From assembly GCA_964504075.1 (NCBI GenBank), contig CAZDCT010000003.1:1-33865 (forward strand): 33,865 nt of DNA, read 5' to 3'. How positions within the stretch are numbered: the stretch's first letter is position 1; every line of letters starts with the position of its first letter. The notes beneath the pieces are model-generated. The model was not told the DNA's origin. It was given only the letters and a program-made list of their open reading frames with translations, and made no database searches. The DNA comes from JAHJCL01 sp964504075 (GTDB lineage: Bacteria; Patescibacteriota; Minisyncoccia; Minisyncoccales; DG-74-3). Below are positions 15,096 to 22,840 of the stretch, piece by piece. A program made the position numbers and the translations under genes.

Positions 15096-15168
15096 GCGCT
15101 CATAGCTTAATGGATAAAGCATCTGGTTGCGGACCAGAAGATTGTAGGTTCGAGTCCTACTGGGCGCA
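15096..15168 (+). tRNA. tRNA-Arg (anticodon GCG)
   Basis: Acceptor GCGCTCA/TGGGCGC with discriminator A, D arm GCTT-AATGGATA-AAGC carrying A20 (an arginine identity base), anticodon stem TCTGG/CCAGA with loop TTGCGGA (anticodon GCG), T arm GTAGG-TTCGAGT-CCTAC. CCA is not encoded. One base separates it from the recG ATG. Most bacteria use the ACG anticodon for these codons. Confidence 0.93.
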
Positions 15169-15169
15169 C

Positions 15170-17263
15170 ATGAATTTAGATACCCCAGTCAATAAAATTC
15201 CTCGTATCGGGACTGAATACCAAAAAAAATTAAAAAGATTGGGAATTAAAACAATTCGCGACCTTCTTTGGCATTTTCCTTATAGATATCAGGATTTTTC
15301 TAACTTAACTCCTATTTCAGAGGTTAAAATAGGAGAAAATGTTTGCGTTCAAGGAGAAATTGTAGAAATCAAAATAAGACAAACCTGGAAAAGAAGAATG
15401 TTTTTAACTACTGCTCTGGTTAAAGACGAAACAGGATCAATTAAGGTGGTTTGGTTTAATCAACCCTATTTAATTAATACTCTCCAAGCAAAAGATGGGG
15501 TCTATTTGGCTGGCAAAACCTCTAAGGGCCCAGAGGGAATGTATTTATCAAGTCCTTCTTATGAAAAAATATCAAGTCGCAAATCAGACAAATCAAAATT
15601 AATTCATACAGGAAGAATAGTGCCAGTTTATCCTGAGACAGAAGGTTTGTCTTCAAGATGGTTAAGATTTATCTTAAAACCATTATTAACTAAGTTTCAA
15701 GACGAAATCCAAGACCCTGTTCCAGAAAAAATTAGAAAAGAACACAAGCTTTTAGATATTAAAAAAGCTCTTTGGCAAATCCATTTTCCTGACTCAATGG
15801 AATTAGCTGAACAGGCAAGACAGCGCTTTTCTTTTGAAGAACTGTTTATTCTTTCTTTAATGATTTTAAGAGAAAGAATGAAATTAATGACTGAAAAATC
15901 CATTAGTATTCCTATAGATATTGAAGTTATTAAAGAATTTGTTGATTCTTTACCTTTTAAGCTAACTAATGCCCAGAAAAAATGCAGTTGGCGAATTTTG
16001 AAAGATTTAGAAAAAACAAGGCCAATGAACAGATTGTTAGAAGGAGATGTTGGGTCGGGAAAAACAGTAGTAGCCGTAATGGCTGCTCTTAATGTGGCTT
16101 TGGCAGGCTTTCAAACAGGATTTATGGCTCCTACTGAAATTTTAGTTAATCAACATTTTCAAGAAATTTCTAAACTTTTAAATGATTTTAATTTAAATAT
16201 TGGGCTTTTAACCAGCAAAGAAAGTAAGTTAAAAAACAGAAAAATAGCAAGAAATAAACTATTGGAAAAAATAAAGCAGGGCAAAGTAGATATTTTGATT
16301 GGCACCCATGCTTTAATTCAAGAATCAGTAAAGTTTGGAAAATTAAGTTTGGTTGTGCTTGATGAACAACATCGTTTTGGAGTAGAGCAAAGAGCTAAAT
16401 TAACTCTAAAATCAGAACTAGTTCCTCATCTTTTATCAATGACCGCCACTCCAATCCCCCGCACCCTAGCTCTCACTGTTTATGGCGACTTAGATTTATC
16501 TTTGATTGATGAAATGCCAAAAGGGAGAAAAAAAGTAATAACTAAAATAGTAACGCCCAAGCAAAGAAAAGAAACCTATCAATTCATAAGAGAACAAGTT
16601 AAAGACAAAAAGCAGATTTTTGTCATCTGTCCAAGAATTGAATCTTCTAATGATGGAAACATTAACAGCTGGACAGACACTAAAACAATCAAACAAGAAT
16701 ATAAAAAACTGTCTGAGGAAATATTTCCAAAATTCAAAATAGACATGCTACACGGCAGAATGAAAACTAGTCAAAAAGAGAAAATAATGAAAAAGTTTAA
16801 AAAAGGCAAAACTGATATTTTAGTTTCAACTTCGGTGGTTGAGGTTGGAATTGATATACCTAATGCCACAGTAATGATAATTGAAGGAGCAGAAAAGTTT
16901 GGCCTGGCTCAACTTCATCAATTCCGAGGAAGGGTGGGACGAGGAAATCATCAATCTTACTGTTTTTTATTAACCAGTTCTTCGTCTCCAAAAACAAATA
17001 AAAGATTAAGGGCTTTAAAATCTTGTGAAAATGGATTTGAATTGGCTGAAAAAGACTTAGAAATTAGAGGGCCGGGAGAGTTGTTAGGTTCTAGACAATG
17101 GGGTATTCCTGACCTATCAATGGCTTCTTTAAAAGACGTGTTTTTAGTAGAGAAAACCAGAAACGCAGCTAAAGAATTATTAAACAAAGATCCTCAGTTA
17201 AAAAAACATCCTCTTTTACAAAAGAGGTTGAAGCTTTTTAGACAAAGAATACATTTAGAATAG
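15170..17263 (+). CDS. recG: ATP-dependent DNA helicase RecG
   Basis: A 697-residue branch-migration helicase that reverses stalled replication forks. The wedge/OB domain is at the N-terminus (about 1-250), then Walker A GDVGSGKT (near residue 295), MAPTEILVNQH, the DEQH box (near 398), MTATPIPRTLALT, and the C-terminal motifs VSTSVVEVGIDIPNA, QLHQFRGRVGRG and the RecG ending GPGELLGSRQWGIPDL. The open frame also runs upstream through the tRNA-Arg, but residues there are tRNA read as protein, so ATG 15170 is the start. That leaves one base between tRNA and ATG, no room for a ribosome site, and a likely tRNA-mRNA cotranscript. It converges on the glycosyltransferase with no base between the stop codons. 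Confidence 0.96.
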   Translation: MNLDTPVNKIPRIGTEYQKKLKRLGIKTIRDLLWHFPYRYQDFSNLTPISEVKIGENVCVQGEIVEIKIRQTWKRRMFLTTALVKDETGSIKVVWFNQPYLINTLQAKDGVYLAGKTSKGPEGMYLSSPSYEKISSRKSDKSKLIHTGRIVPVYPETEGLSSRWLRFILKPLLTKFQDEIQDPVPEKIRKEHKLLDIKKALWQIHFPDSMELAEQARQRFSFEELFILSLMILRERMKLMTEKSISIPIDIEVIKEFVDSLPFKLTNAQKKCSWRILKDLEKTRPMNRLLEGDVGSGKTVVAVMAALNVALAGFQTGFMAPTEILVNQHFQEISKLLNDFNLNIGLLTSKESKLKNRKIARNKLLEKIKQGKVDILIGTHALIQESVKFGKLSLVVLDEQHRFGVEQRAKLTLKSELVPHLLSMTATPIPRTLALTVYGDLDLSLIDEMPKGRKKVITKIVTPKQRKETYQFIREQVKDKKQIFVICPRIESSNDGNINSWTDTKTIKQEYKKLSEEIFPKFKIDMLHGRMKTSQKEKIMKKFKKGKTDILVSTSVVEVGIDIPNATVMIIEGAEKFGLAQLHQFRGRVGRGNHQSYCFLLTSSSSPKTNKRLRALKSCENGFELAEKDLEIRGPGELLGSRQWGIPDLSMASLKDVFLVEKTRNAAKELLNKDPQLKKHPLLQKRLKLFRQRIHLE

Positions 17264-18796
17264 CTATTTGCGTTTTTTCTCGGTTGGCCAAAAACCCAAA
17301 CGCTTACCAAGCATTAATCTTGTTTGAGCCTCTATGGCTGGAAAAGCACCAAAGAAAATTAAGGTAAAGGGCAATAATAGCCATTGAAAAATCATTGAAA
17401 GATTTTTCCATTTACTATAATGAGCTGGTTTAGGAGGTAAAAGAGACATACTAATTCCAGCCCCAACAATCATTCCAATCATAGAAATAGTCATCAGGTT
17501 TGAAGTTAAGCGAGGCAGATTATAAGAAAGTAAAGTAACATTAAATAACTCTCCTCCCAAAAGAAGAGGCAGCCAACCCAAAAAGAAAATCAGTAAAGCA
17601 CTTGTTGCCCAAGACCAAAAACCCTCTAAAACAATTATTGAATGACGTAATTTCTCTTTGAGAGGAATTTTTTTGTTTTTCCAAAAATTATAAAACATGT
17701 AAGGAACATTTTCTACTCCCCAAGCCCACCGCCTTTGCTGCTTATATTGATTAATAATAGTTAAGCAAAGATTCTCAGCCATTACTGCATCCATGGAAAC
17801 TGGATAATGAAGAGGAATGGCCCTGTAATCTCCATTATGATAAAAGTAAGATTTCCAAAAAATACGAGAATCATCAGAAACCATTTTAGAGGGATAATTT
17901 ACTTCTGTAAAAACTTTAAATGGAAAAGAGTGTGAAGAATAAGTAACTAATTGTTCTGGTCTTTCTTGTTGCATCATTTGCCAAAAAGTGCCGGATGTAG
18001 CTATTATCCGAGAAAAAGCAGGTGCATCCCAAATATTATTATTATAAACCGGAATTGGCTGATAGCTTGATTTTAATGGAAATTCAGCGCCCAGATAATG
18101 CCAGGTTAAAATAGCAAAATAATAAGGATATGGCTTGGTATCAATGTCAAAATCAGAAACAATAATTTTTTCATAAGGAATGCCCAAGGGATCAATAATT
18201 TTTTCTTGGGCCCTTTTTAAAGCCCAGGCAACGTTTGAACCTTTGCCTGCCACTTCTCCTGGTATATCTTTGGGATGAATAGTAATGAGAAAGCGAAAAA
18301 ACTTGTCTCCATATTTTTGTTTTATTTCTTGAGCTATTTGACGGGACTCTAATCCACCCCTTTCTTCAATCGCCAAAACTATTATCATTTTATCTTTGGG
18401 ATAATGACAAGCATTTAATGCTTCACAAGAAGAAACAATTATTTCTGGTCCCTCTTTATAAGTTGGTAAAACTATTAAATGATAAATGCTTTGCCAATTT
18501 TGAGTATAATCAATTTTTAGTTTTTTAACCCAATCAATTTTAAGGTTTTGTTTTAATTTTTGAAAGCTAACTATTTGATGAAAAGAAAGGTAAATAATTC
18601 TAATAAGCCAAAAAAGGTCAAAAACAATTATAAAAAAAGCTACTGAAACAGGAGCTAACCAGGATAATAAAAAAGCCAACAAAAGAGTTGACCAAGACAG
18701 AAAAGCAGGAACAATTTCAAACAGTTTAAAAAAAACCCTGTCTTTAAAGCGCTTTATTTCAGAAGCTTTTGTAATTTCAAGAGGATTTTCTAACAT
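17264..18796 (-). CDS. Membrane family-2 glycosyltransferase
   Basis: A 510-residue processive-type GT2. Two membrane helices lie near residues 28-72, then the catalytic domain with LIVLPTYKEGPEII, the metal-binding SDFDID (214-219), SDDS (307-310, catalytic base region) and QQRRWAWG (353-360), the Q-x-x-RW product-site motif of cellulose/hyaluronan synthase-like enzymes. Further membrane helices follow (about 390-500). It probably builds a surface polysaccharide or transfers sugar to a lipid carrier; the substrate cannot be told. The ATG shares its A with the terminal A of the encoded CCA of tRNA-Glu, and the nearest promoter is upstream of that tRNA. Confidence 0.85.
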   Translation of the reverse strand: MLENPLEITKASEIKRFKDRVFFKLFEIVPAFLSWSTLLLAFLLSWLAPVSVAFFIIVFDLFWLIRIIYLSFHQIVSFQKLKQNLKIDWVKKLKIDYTQNWQSIYHLIVLPTYKEGPEIIVSSCEALNACHYPKDKMIIVLAIEERGGLESRQIAQEIKQKYGDKFFRFLITIHPKDIPGEVAGKGSNVAWALKRAQEKIIDPLGIPYEKIIVSDFDIDTKPYPYYFAILTWHYLGAEFPLKSSYQPIPVYNNNIWDAPAFSRIIATSGTFWQMMQQERPEQLVTYSSHSFPFKVFTEVNYPSKMVSDDSRIFWKSYFYHNGDYRAIPLHYPVSMDAVMAENLCLTIINQYKQQRRWAWGVENVPYMFYNFWKNKKIPLKEKLRHSIIVLEGFWSWATSALLIFFLGWLPLLLGGELFNVTLLSYNLPRLTSNLMTISMIGMIVGAGISMSLLPPKPAHYSKWKNLSMIFQWLLLPFTLIFFGAFPAIEAQTRLMLGKRLGFWPTEKKRK

Positions 18797-18871
18797 GGCG
18801 ACCCCACGGGGAATCGAACCCCGGTTCTCGGGATGAAAACCCGAAGTCCTAGGCCTCTAGACGATGGGGTC
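18796..18871 (-). tRNA. tRNA-Glu (anticodon UUC) with encoded CCA
   Basis: Acceptor GACCCCA/TGGGGTC, discriminator G, CCA encoded (18798-18796), anticodon stem TCGGG/CCCGA with loop TTTTCAT (anticodon UUC), T arm CGGGG-TTCGATT-CCCCG. The last base of CCA is the first base of the glycosyltransferase start codon. Confidence 0.95.
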
Positions 18872-18882
18872 AGTATTTTCCC

Positions 18883-18926
18883 ATTTTAAATGAAAAATTG
18901 AAAAAAATCAACTTTTCTGACACAAT
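18883..18926. promoter_or_regulatory. Divergent promoters of tRNA-Glu and tsaD
   Basis: Minus strand: TTGATT (18911-18906), 17 nt, TAAAAT (18888-18883), about 11 nt before tRNA-Glu. Plus strand: TTGAAA (18898-18903), 17 nt, CACAAT (18921-18926). The plus start would fall at or next to the tsaD ATG (18933), giving a leaderless mRNA. The two promoters interlock. Confidence 0.5.
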
Positions 18927-18932
18927 AAAAAA

Positions 18933-20027
18933 ATGAAACAGAAAAACCTAACAATTTTAGCGATTGAAACAAGTTGTGATGATACTGGTATTAGTATAAT
19001 AAGGTGTAAACCAGAAAGCAAAAAGCGAAAAGCTGTTTTTGAAATTCTTTCTAATATTGTTTCTTCTCAGGTTAAAATCCATGCTCAATATGGAGGAGTT
19101 TATCCTCTTTTAGCAAAAAGAGAACATCAAAAAAATCTACCAACAGTTTTAAAAAAAGCTCTCCGACAAGCCAAGCTTTCTTTGAAAGAGATTGATTTGA
19201 TTGCGGTCACTGTTGGGCCGGGATTAGAACCCTGTTTGTGGCAAGGTATAAATTTTGCTAAAGAATTAGCTAACAAGCTTAATTTGCCCATTGTACCAAT
19301 TAACCATATTGAAGCTCATATTTTAGCCAATTGGCTTGATAATAAACAGCTAATAATGAACAGTGAACAAATTTTTCCGGCAATTGCTCTAATAGTAAGC
19401 GGGGGACACACTCAATTAATTTTGATGAAAAATTTGGGAAAATATAAAATTCTTGGAGAAACACGAGATGATGCGGCTGGCGAGTGTTTTGACAAAACAG
19501 CCAGAACACTAGGTCTTGGCTATCCTGGCGGTCCAGCCATCGAAGCCAAATCCTCAAAAGCAGATAAAGACCAGCCCTCTATCAGCTTGCCAAGGCCAAT
19601 GATTTATCATAAAAATTATGATTTTAGTTTTTCGGGTTTAAAAACTGCGGTTTTATATTTGGTTAAGAAAAATTTTTACAAAAATAATCAATTAACAATT
19701 AATGATCAAGAATTAGCAATTATTTCTCACGAAATTCAGCAAGCTATCATTGATGTTCTAATTTTTAAAACCATTAAAGCAGCCAAAGAATATAAAGCAA
19801 AGTCAATAATTTTGGGTGGTGGGGTAATAGCTAATAAAGAATTGCGAAAACAATTTCAATCAGCAATTAGCAAGCAACAATTAGTAATTAAATTTTTGGT
19901 TCCGCCAAAAAAATTCTGTACCGATAATGCAGCAATGGTAGCTATAGCTGGATACTACAATTGGTTTAAGAATAAAAAAAGAAAAAACTCTACCATTGAA
20001 GCCAATGCCAATTTAAGGTTAAAATAA
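18933..20027 (+). CDS. tsaD: tRNA N6-threonylcarbamoyladenosine synthase subunit TsaD
   Basis: A 364-residue Kae1/TsaD protein that transfers threonylcarbamoyl to A37 of ANN-decoding tRNAs. It shows LAIETSCDDTGISII at the start, AVTVGPGLEP, the metal-binding INHIEAHI, VSGGHTQLILM, GETRDDAAGECFDK and LGLGYPGGPAIE, and the C-terminal GGGVIANKELR and PPKKFCTDNAAMVAIAG. It is slightly longer than usual (about 340) through an insert near residues 25-35 and a basic tail. It opens the row tsaD-valS-prsW-hsp20; valS starts 4 nt after its stop. Confidence 0.97.
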   Translation: MKQKNLTILAIETSCDDTGISIIRCKPESKKRKAVFEILSNIVSSQVKIHAQYGGVYPLLAKREHQKNLPTVLKKALRQAKLSLKEIDLIAVTVGPGLEPCLWQGINFAKELANKLNLPIVPINHIEAHILANWLDNKQLIMNSEQIFPAIALIVSGGHTQLILMKNLGKYKILGETRDDAAGECFDKTARTLGLGYPGGPAIEAKSSKADKDQPSISLPRPMIYHKNYDFSFSGLKTAVLYLVKKNFYKNNQLTINDQELAIISHEIQQAIIDVLIFKTIKAAKEYKAKSIILGGGVIANKELRKQFQSAISKQQLVIKFLVPPKKFCTDNAAMVAIAGYYNWFKNKKRKNSTIEANANLRLK

Positions 20028-20031
20028 GAAT

Positions 20032-22137
20032 ATGGAACTTTCCAAAACTTACAATCCTAAAAACGTAGAGGATAGAATTTATAAACTCTGGCTTAAGAGT
20101 GGCTTTTTTAATCCTGATAATCTTCCCGGTAAAAGAAAAAAAACCTATACTCTTGTTCTCCCTCCACCCAACGTAACTGGCTCTTTACACATGGGACACG
20201 CCTTAAATGCTACAGTTCAAGATATTTTGATTCGTCAAAAAAGAATGCAGGGTTATAGTGCTTTATGGCTTCCAGGCACTGATCATGCTGGAATTGCTAC
20301 TCAAAATGTGGTTGAAAAAGAATTAAAAAAAGAAGGTAAAACAAGATTTGATTTGGGCAAAGAAAAACTGATTAAAAGAATTTGGAAATGGAAAGAAAAA
20401 TATGGGGATATTATTTTAAACCAATTTAAGCGATTAGGCAGCTCTTGTGATTGGTCCAGAGCTCGTTTTACAATGGATAAAGATTACGCTGAAGCAGTAA
20501 AAACAACCTTTTTGCACTATTATAAAAAGAATTGGATTTATAAAGGAAAAAGAGTGGTTAATTGGTGTTCAAGATGCCAAACCAGTTTATCAGATTTGGA
20601 GCTAGACTATAAAGAAGAAAAGGGGAAGCTCTATTTCATTAAATATCCTTTATTATTAACAAAACCGGGTATCCTTGGTAAAAAATATGTGGTAGTGGCA
20701 ACCACAAGACCAGAAACAATGTTAGGAGATACGGCTATTGCCGTTAATCCAAAAGATAAAAGATACAAGAAGTTGGTTGGCCAAAAAGCAATCCTGCCCA
20801 TTATTAATCAAGAAATTCCCATTGTCAAAGACTTTTTAGTTGACCCCAAATTTGGAACAGGAGCGGTAAAGATTACTCCAGCTCACGATTCAACAGATTA
20901 TCAGATTTCACTCAATCATAATCTGAAAATGAATCAAGTCATTGATGAAAACACAAAAATGATGGGCAATATTCCAGAAAGATTTTTAGGACTATCAACC
21001 CTGGAAGCCCGAGAACTGATAATTAAAGAGTTAAAAAAACAAGGCTTGGTTAAAGAAATTAAACCATATACTCATAGAGCACCTTATTGCTATCGTTGTA
21101 AAACAAAAATTGAAAATATTCCTTCTGAACAATGGTTTTTAAAAATGGAGCAATTAGCTAAAATTGCAAAAGCTCAGGTTAAAAAAGGAAAAATAAAATT
21201 CTATCCCAAACGTTTTGAAAAAATATATTTTGATTGGTTAGAAAATATAAGAGATTGGTGTATCTCCCGACAAATCTGGTGGGGACATAAAATTCCCCTT
21301 AAGGGCCAAAATGATGTTTTGGACACCTGGTTTTCATCTGCTCTTTGGCCCTTTGCTACTCTTGGTTGGCCCAAGAAAACCGAAGATTTAAAAAGATTTT
21401 ATCCAACCAATGTTCTTTCAACGGCCAGAGACATTATTAATCTTTGGGTTTTAAGAATGATATTTTCTGGAATGGAGTTTATGAAAAAACCACCCTTTAC
21501 AACAGTATATATTCACCCCACTGTTTTGGCTGAAGATGGAACCAAAATGTCAAAATCAATAGGAAACGTAATTAACCCCATAGAGCTTATTGATGAATAT
21601 GGAGCTGACGCAACTAGGTTTGGAATCATTTGGGGGGTAACTGGCGGTCAAGACATGAGGTTTGTTAAAGACAATATTGTAATGGGAAAAAAGTTTTGTA
21701 ATAAGATATGGAATGCCAGCCGATTTGTATTAATACAAGCACAAAGAGCAGAATGCAAACCGCAAAACTACAGCTTAAAACTAAAAACTGAAAGTCTTAG
21801 CTCGTCAGACAAGAAGGTATTAAAAGCTTTGGATAAAACCATAAAAGTGGTGAATAAGAATTTGGATAATTTTGAGTTTGGAAAAACAACTCATATTCTT
21901 TATGATTTTTTCTGGCACGATTTTTGTGATAAATATATTGAAAGCGCAAAACTCAGAGTACAAAAGGCAAAAAATAAAAAAGAAAAAGAGCAAGCTATAG
22001 AGATTTTATTATATGTATTGGTAATCTCCTTGAAACTTTTACATCCATTTATTCCCTTTATAACAGAAGAAATTTATCAAACATTACCAATTAAAAATAA
22101 ACAGAAATGTTTAATGGTTGAAACTTGGCCTAAATAA
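20032..22137 (+). CDS. valS: Valyl-tRNA synthetase, shortened form
   Basis: Class I synthetase of 701 residues against the usual 870-950. The HIGH motif is HMGH (53-56) and KMSKS lies at 505-509. The editing domain is present (TTRPETMLGDTAIAVNP, FGTGAVKITPAHDSTDY). Between WWGHKIP and DVLDTWFSSALWPF only about five residues remain, where most ValRS carry a cysteine-rich insert of about 35 residues. The protein ends at the anticodon-binding helical domain (HPFIPFITEEIYQ, ending ETWPK), so the C-terminal coiled-coil arm is absent. Both losses look natural, since the frame is clean and the next gene starts immediately. Confidence 0.96.
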   Translation: MELSKTYNPKNVEDRIYKLWLKSGFFNPDNLPGKRKKTYTLVLPPPNVTGSLHMGHALNATVQDILIRQKRMQGYSALWLPGTDHAGIATQNVVEKELKKEGKTRFDLGKEKLIKRIWKWKEKYGDIILNQFKRLGSSCDWSRARFTMDKDYAEAVKTTFLHYYKKNWIYKGKRVVNWCSRCQTSLSDLELDYKEEKGKLYFIKYPLLLTKPGILGKKYVVVATTRPETMLGDTAIAVNPKDKRYKKLVGQKAILPIINQEIPIVKDFLVDPKFGTGAVKITPAHDSTDYQISLNHNLKMNQVIDENTKMMGNIPERFLGLSTLEARELIIKELKKQGLVKEIKPYTHRAPYCYRCKTKIENIPSEQWFLKMEQLAKIAKAQVKKGKIKFYPKRFEKIYFDWLENIRDWCISRQIWWGHKIPLKGQNDVLDTWFSSALWPFATLGWPKKTEDLKRFYPTNVLSTARDIINLWVLRMIFSGMEFMKKPPFTTVYIHPTVLAEDGTKMSKSIGNVINPIELIDEYGADATRFGIIWGVTGGQDMRFVKDNIVMGKKFCNKIWNASRFVLIQAQRAECKPQNYSLKLKTESLSSSDKKVLKALDKTIKVVNKNLDNFEFGKTTHILYDFFWHDFCDKYIESAKLRVQKAKNKKEKEQAIEILLYVLVISLKLLHPFIPFITEEIYQTLPIKNKQKCLMVETWPK

Positions 22138-22138
22138 A

Positions 22139-22834
22139 ATGATTTATCCGCTTTACATATTTTTAGGTGTTTTACCAAGTGTTATTTGGCTTTTGTATTA
22201 CCTTAAAAAAGATGCTCACCCAGAACCAAGATTAATGATTCTGAAAATCTTTTTTTGGGGCATGTTAAGCGCTCTTCCAGCCATTTTCATAGAGAAAGGA
22301 ATATTTTTAGAATTACAAAAACTATCTCTTTCTTATTCTGCAAGAATCTTTCTTAATAATCTTTTAGGGGCAGCCTTGGTTGAAGAAACACTTAAATATT
22401 TAGTTGTGAGAGGAGAAGTTTCGAAAAGCGATGAATTTAATGAACCAGTAGATGCCATGCTTTATATGATAGTTGCTGCTTTGGGCTTTGCAGCTGCTGA
22501 AAATATCTTTGTTATGCTAGAAATGATTCCGTCTTTCCTTATTCATCAAACTCTTTTAGTTTTAGCTTTGCGTTTTGTTGGTGCAGTTTTCCTACATGCT
22601 CTTTGTTCAGCAATGGTGGGTTTTTGGTTGGCTGTTTCTTTTTCAAGATACAGAAAAGAAAAATTCAGATTTGTGGGCCTGGGCTTAGGAATAGCTATTT
22701 GTTTGCATGCTTTGTTTAATTTCTTTATAATAAAAGGAGGAGTGATGGGATTTTTGATTCCCATTGCAATTATTGTTGGTTTATCTTTTGTTGTTTCTTT
22801 AGAATTAGAGAATTTGAAAAAAAATTACTTTTAA
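22139..22834 (+). CDS. PrsW-family intramembrane metalloprotease
   Basis: A 231-residue membrane protein with about seven helices and the PrsW family motifs: VEETLKY (residues 81-87) with the Glu-Glu pair, FAAAENIF (117-124), FLHALCSAMVGF (151-162) and CLHALFNF (188-195), which supply Glu and His residues for metal binding. In Bacillus, PrsW cuts an anti-sigma factor; the target here is unknown. A TTG start at 22118 inside valS is possible in the same frame, but ATG 22139, one base after the valS stop, is preferred. Confidence 0.85.
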   Translation: MIYPLYIFLGVLPSVIWLLYYLKKDAHPEPRLMILKIFFWGMLSALPAIFIEKGIFLELQKLSLSYSARIFLNNLLGAALVEETLKYLVVRGEVSKSDEFNEPVDAMLYMIVAALGFAAAENIFVMLEMIPSFLIHQTLLVLALRFVGAVFLHALCSAMVGFWLAVSFSRYRKEKFRFVGLGLGIAICLHALFNFFIIKGGVMGFLIPIAIIVGLSFVVSLELENLKKNYF

Positions 22835-22840
22835 AAATAT

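Noticed and set aside
15110..15169. A longer recG reading frame starting inside tRNA-Arg
   Set aside because: The extra 20 residues are the tRNA read as protein; RecG homology begins at ATG 15170.
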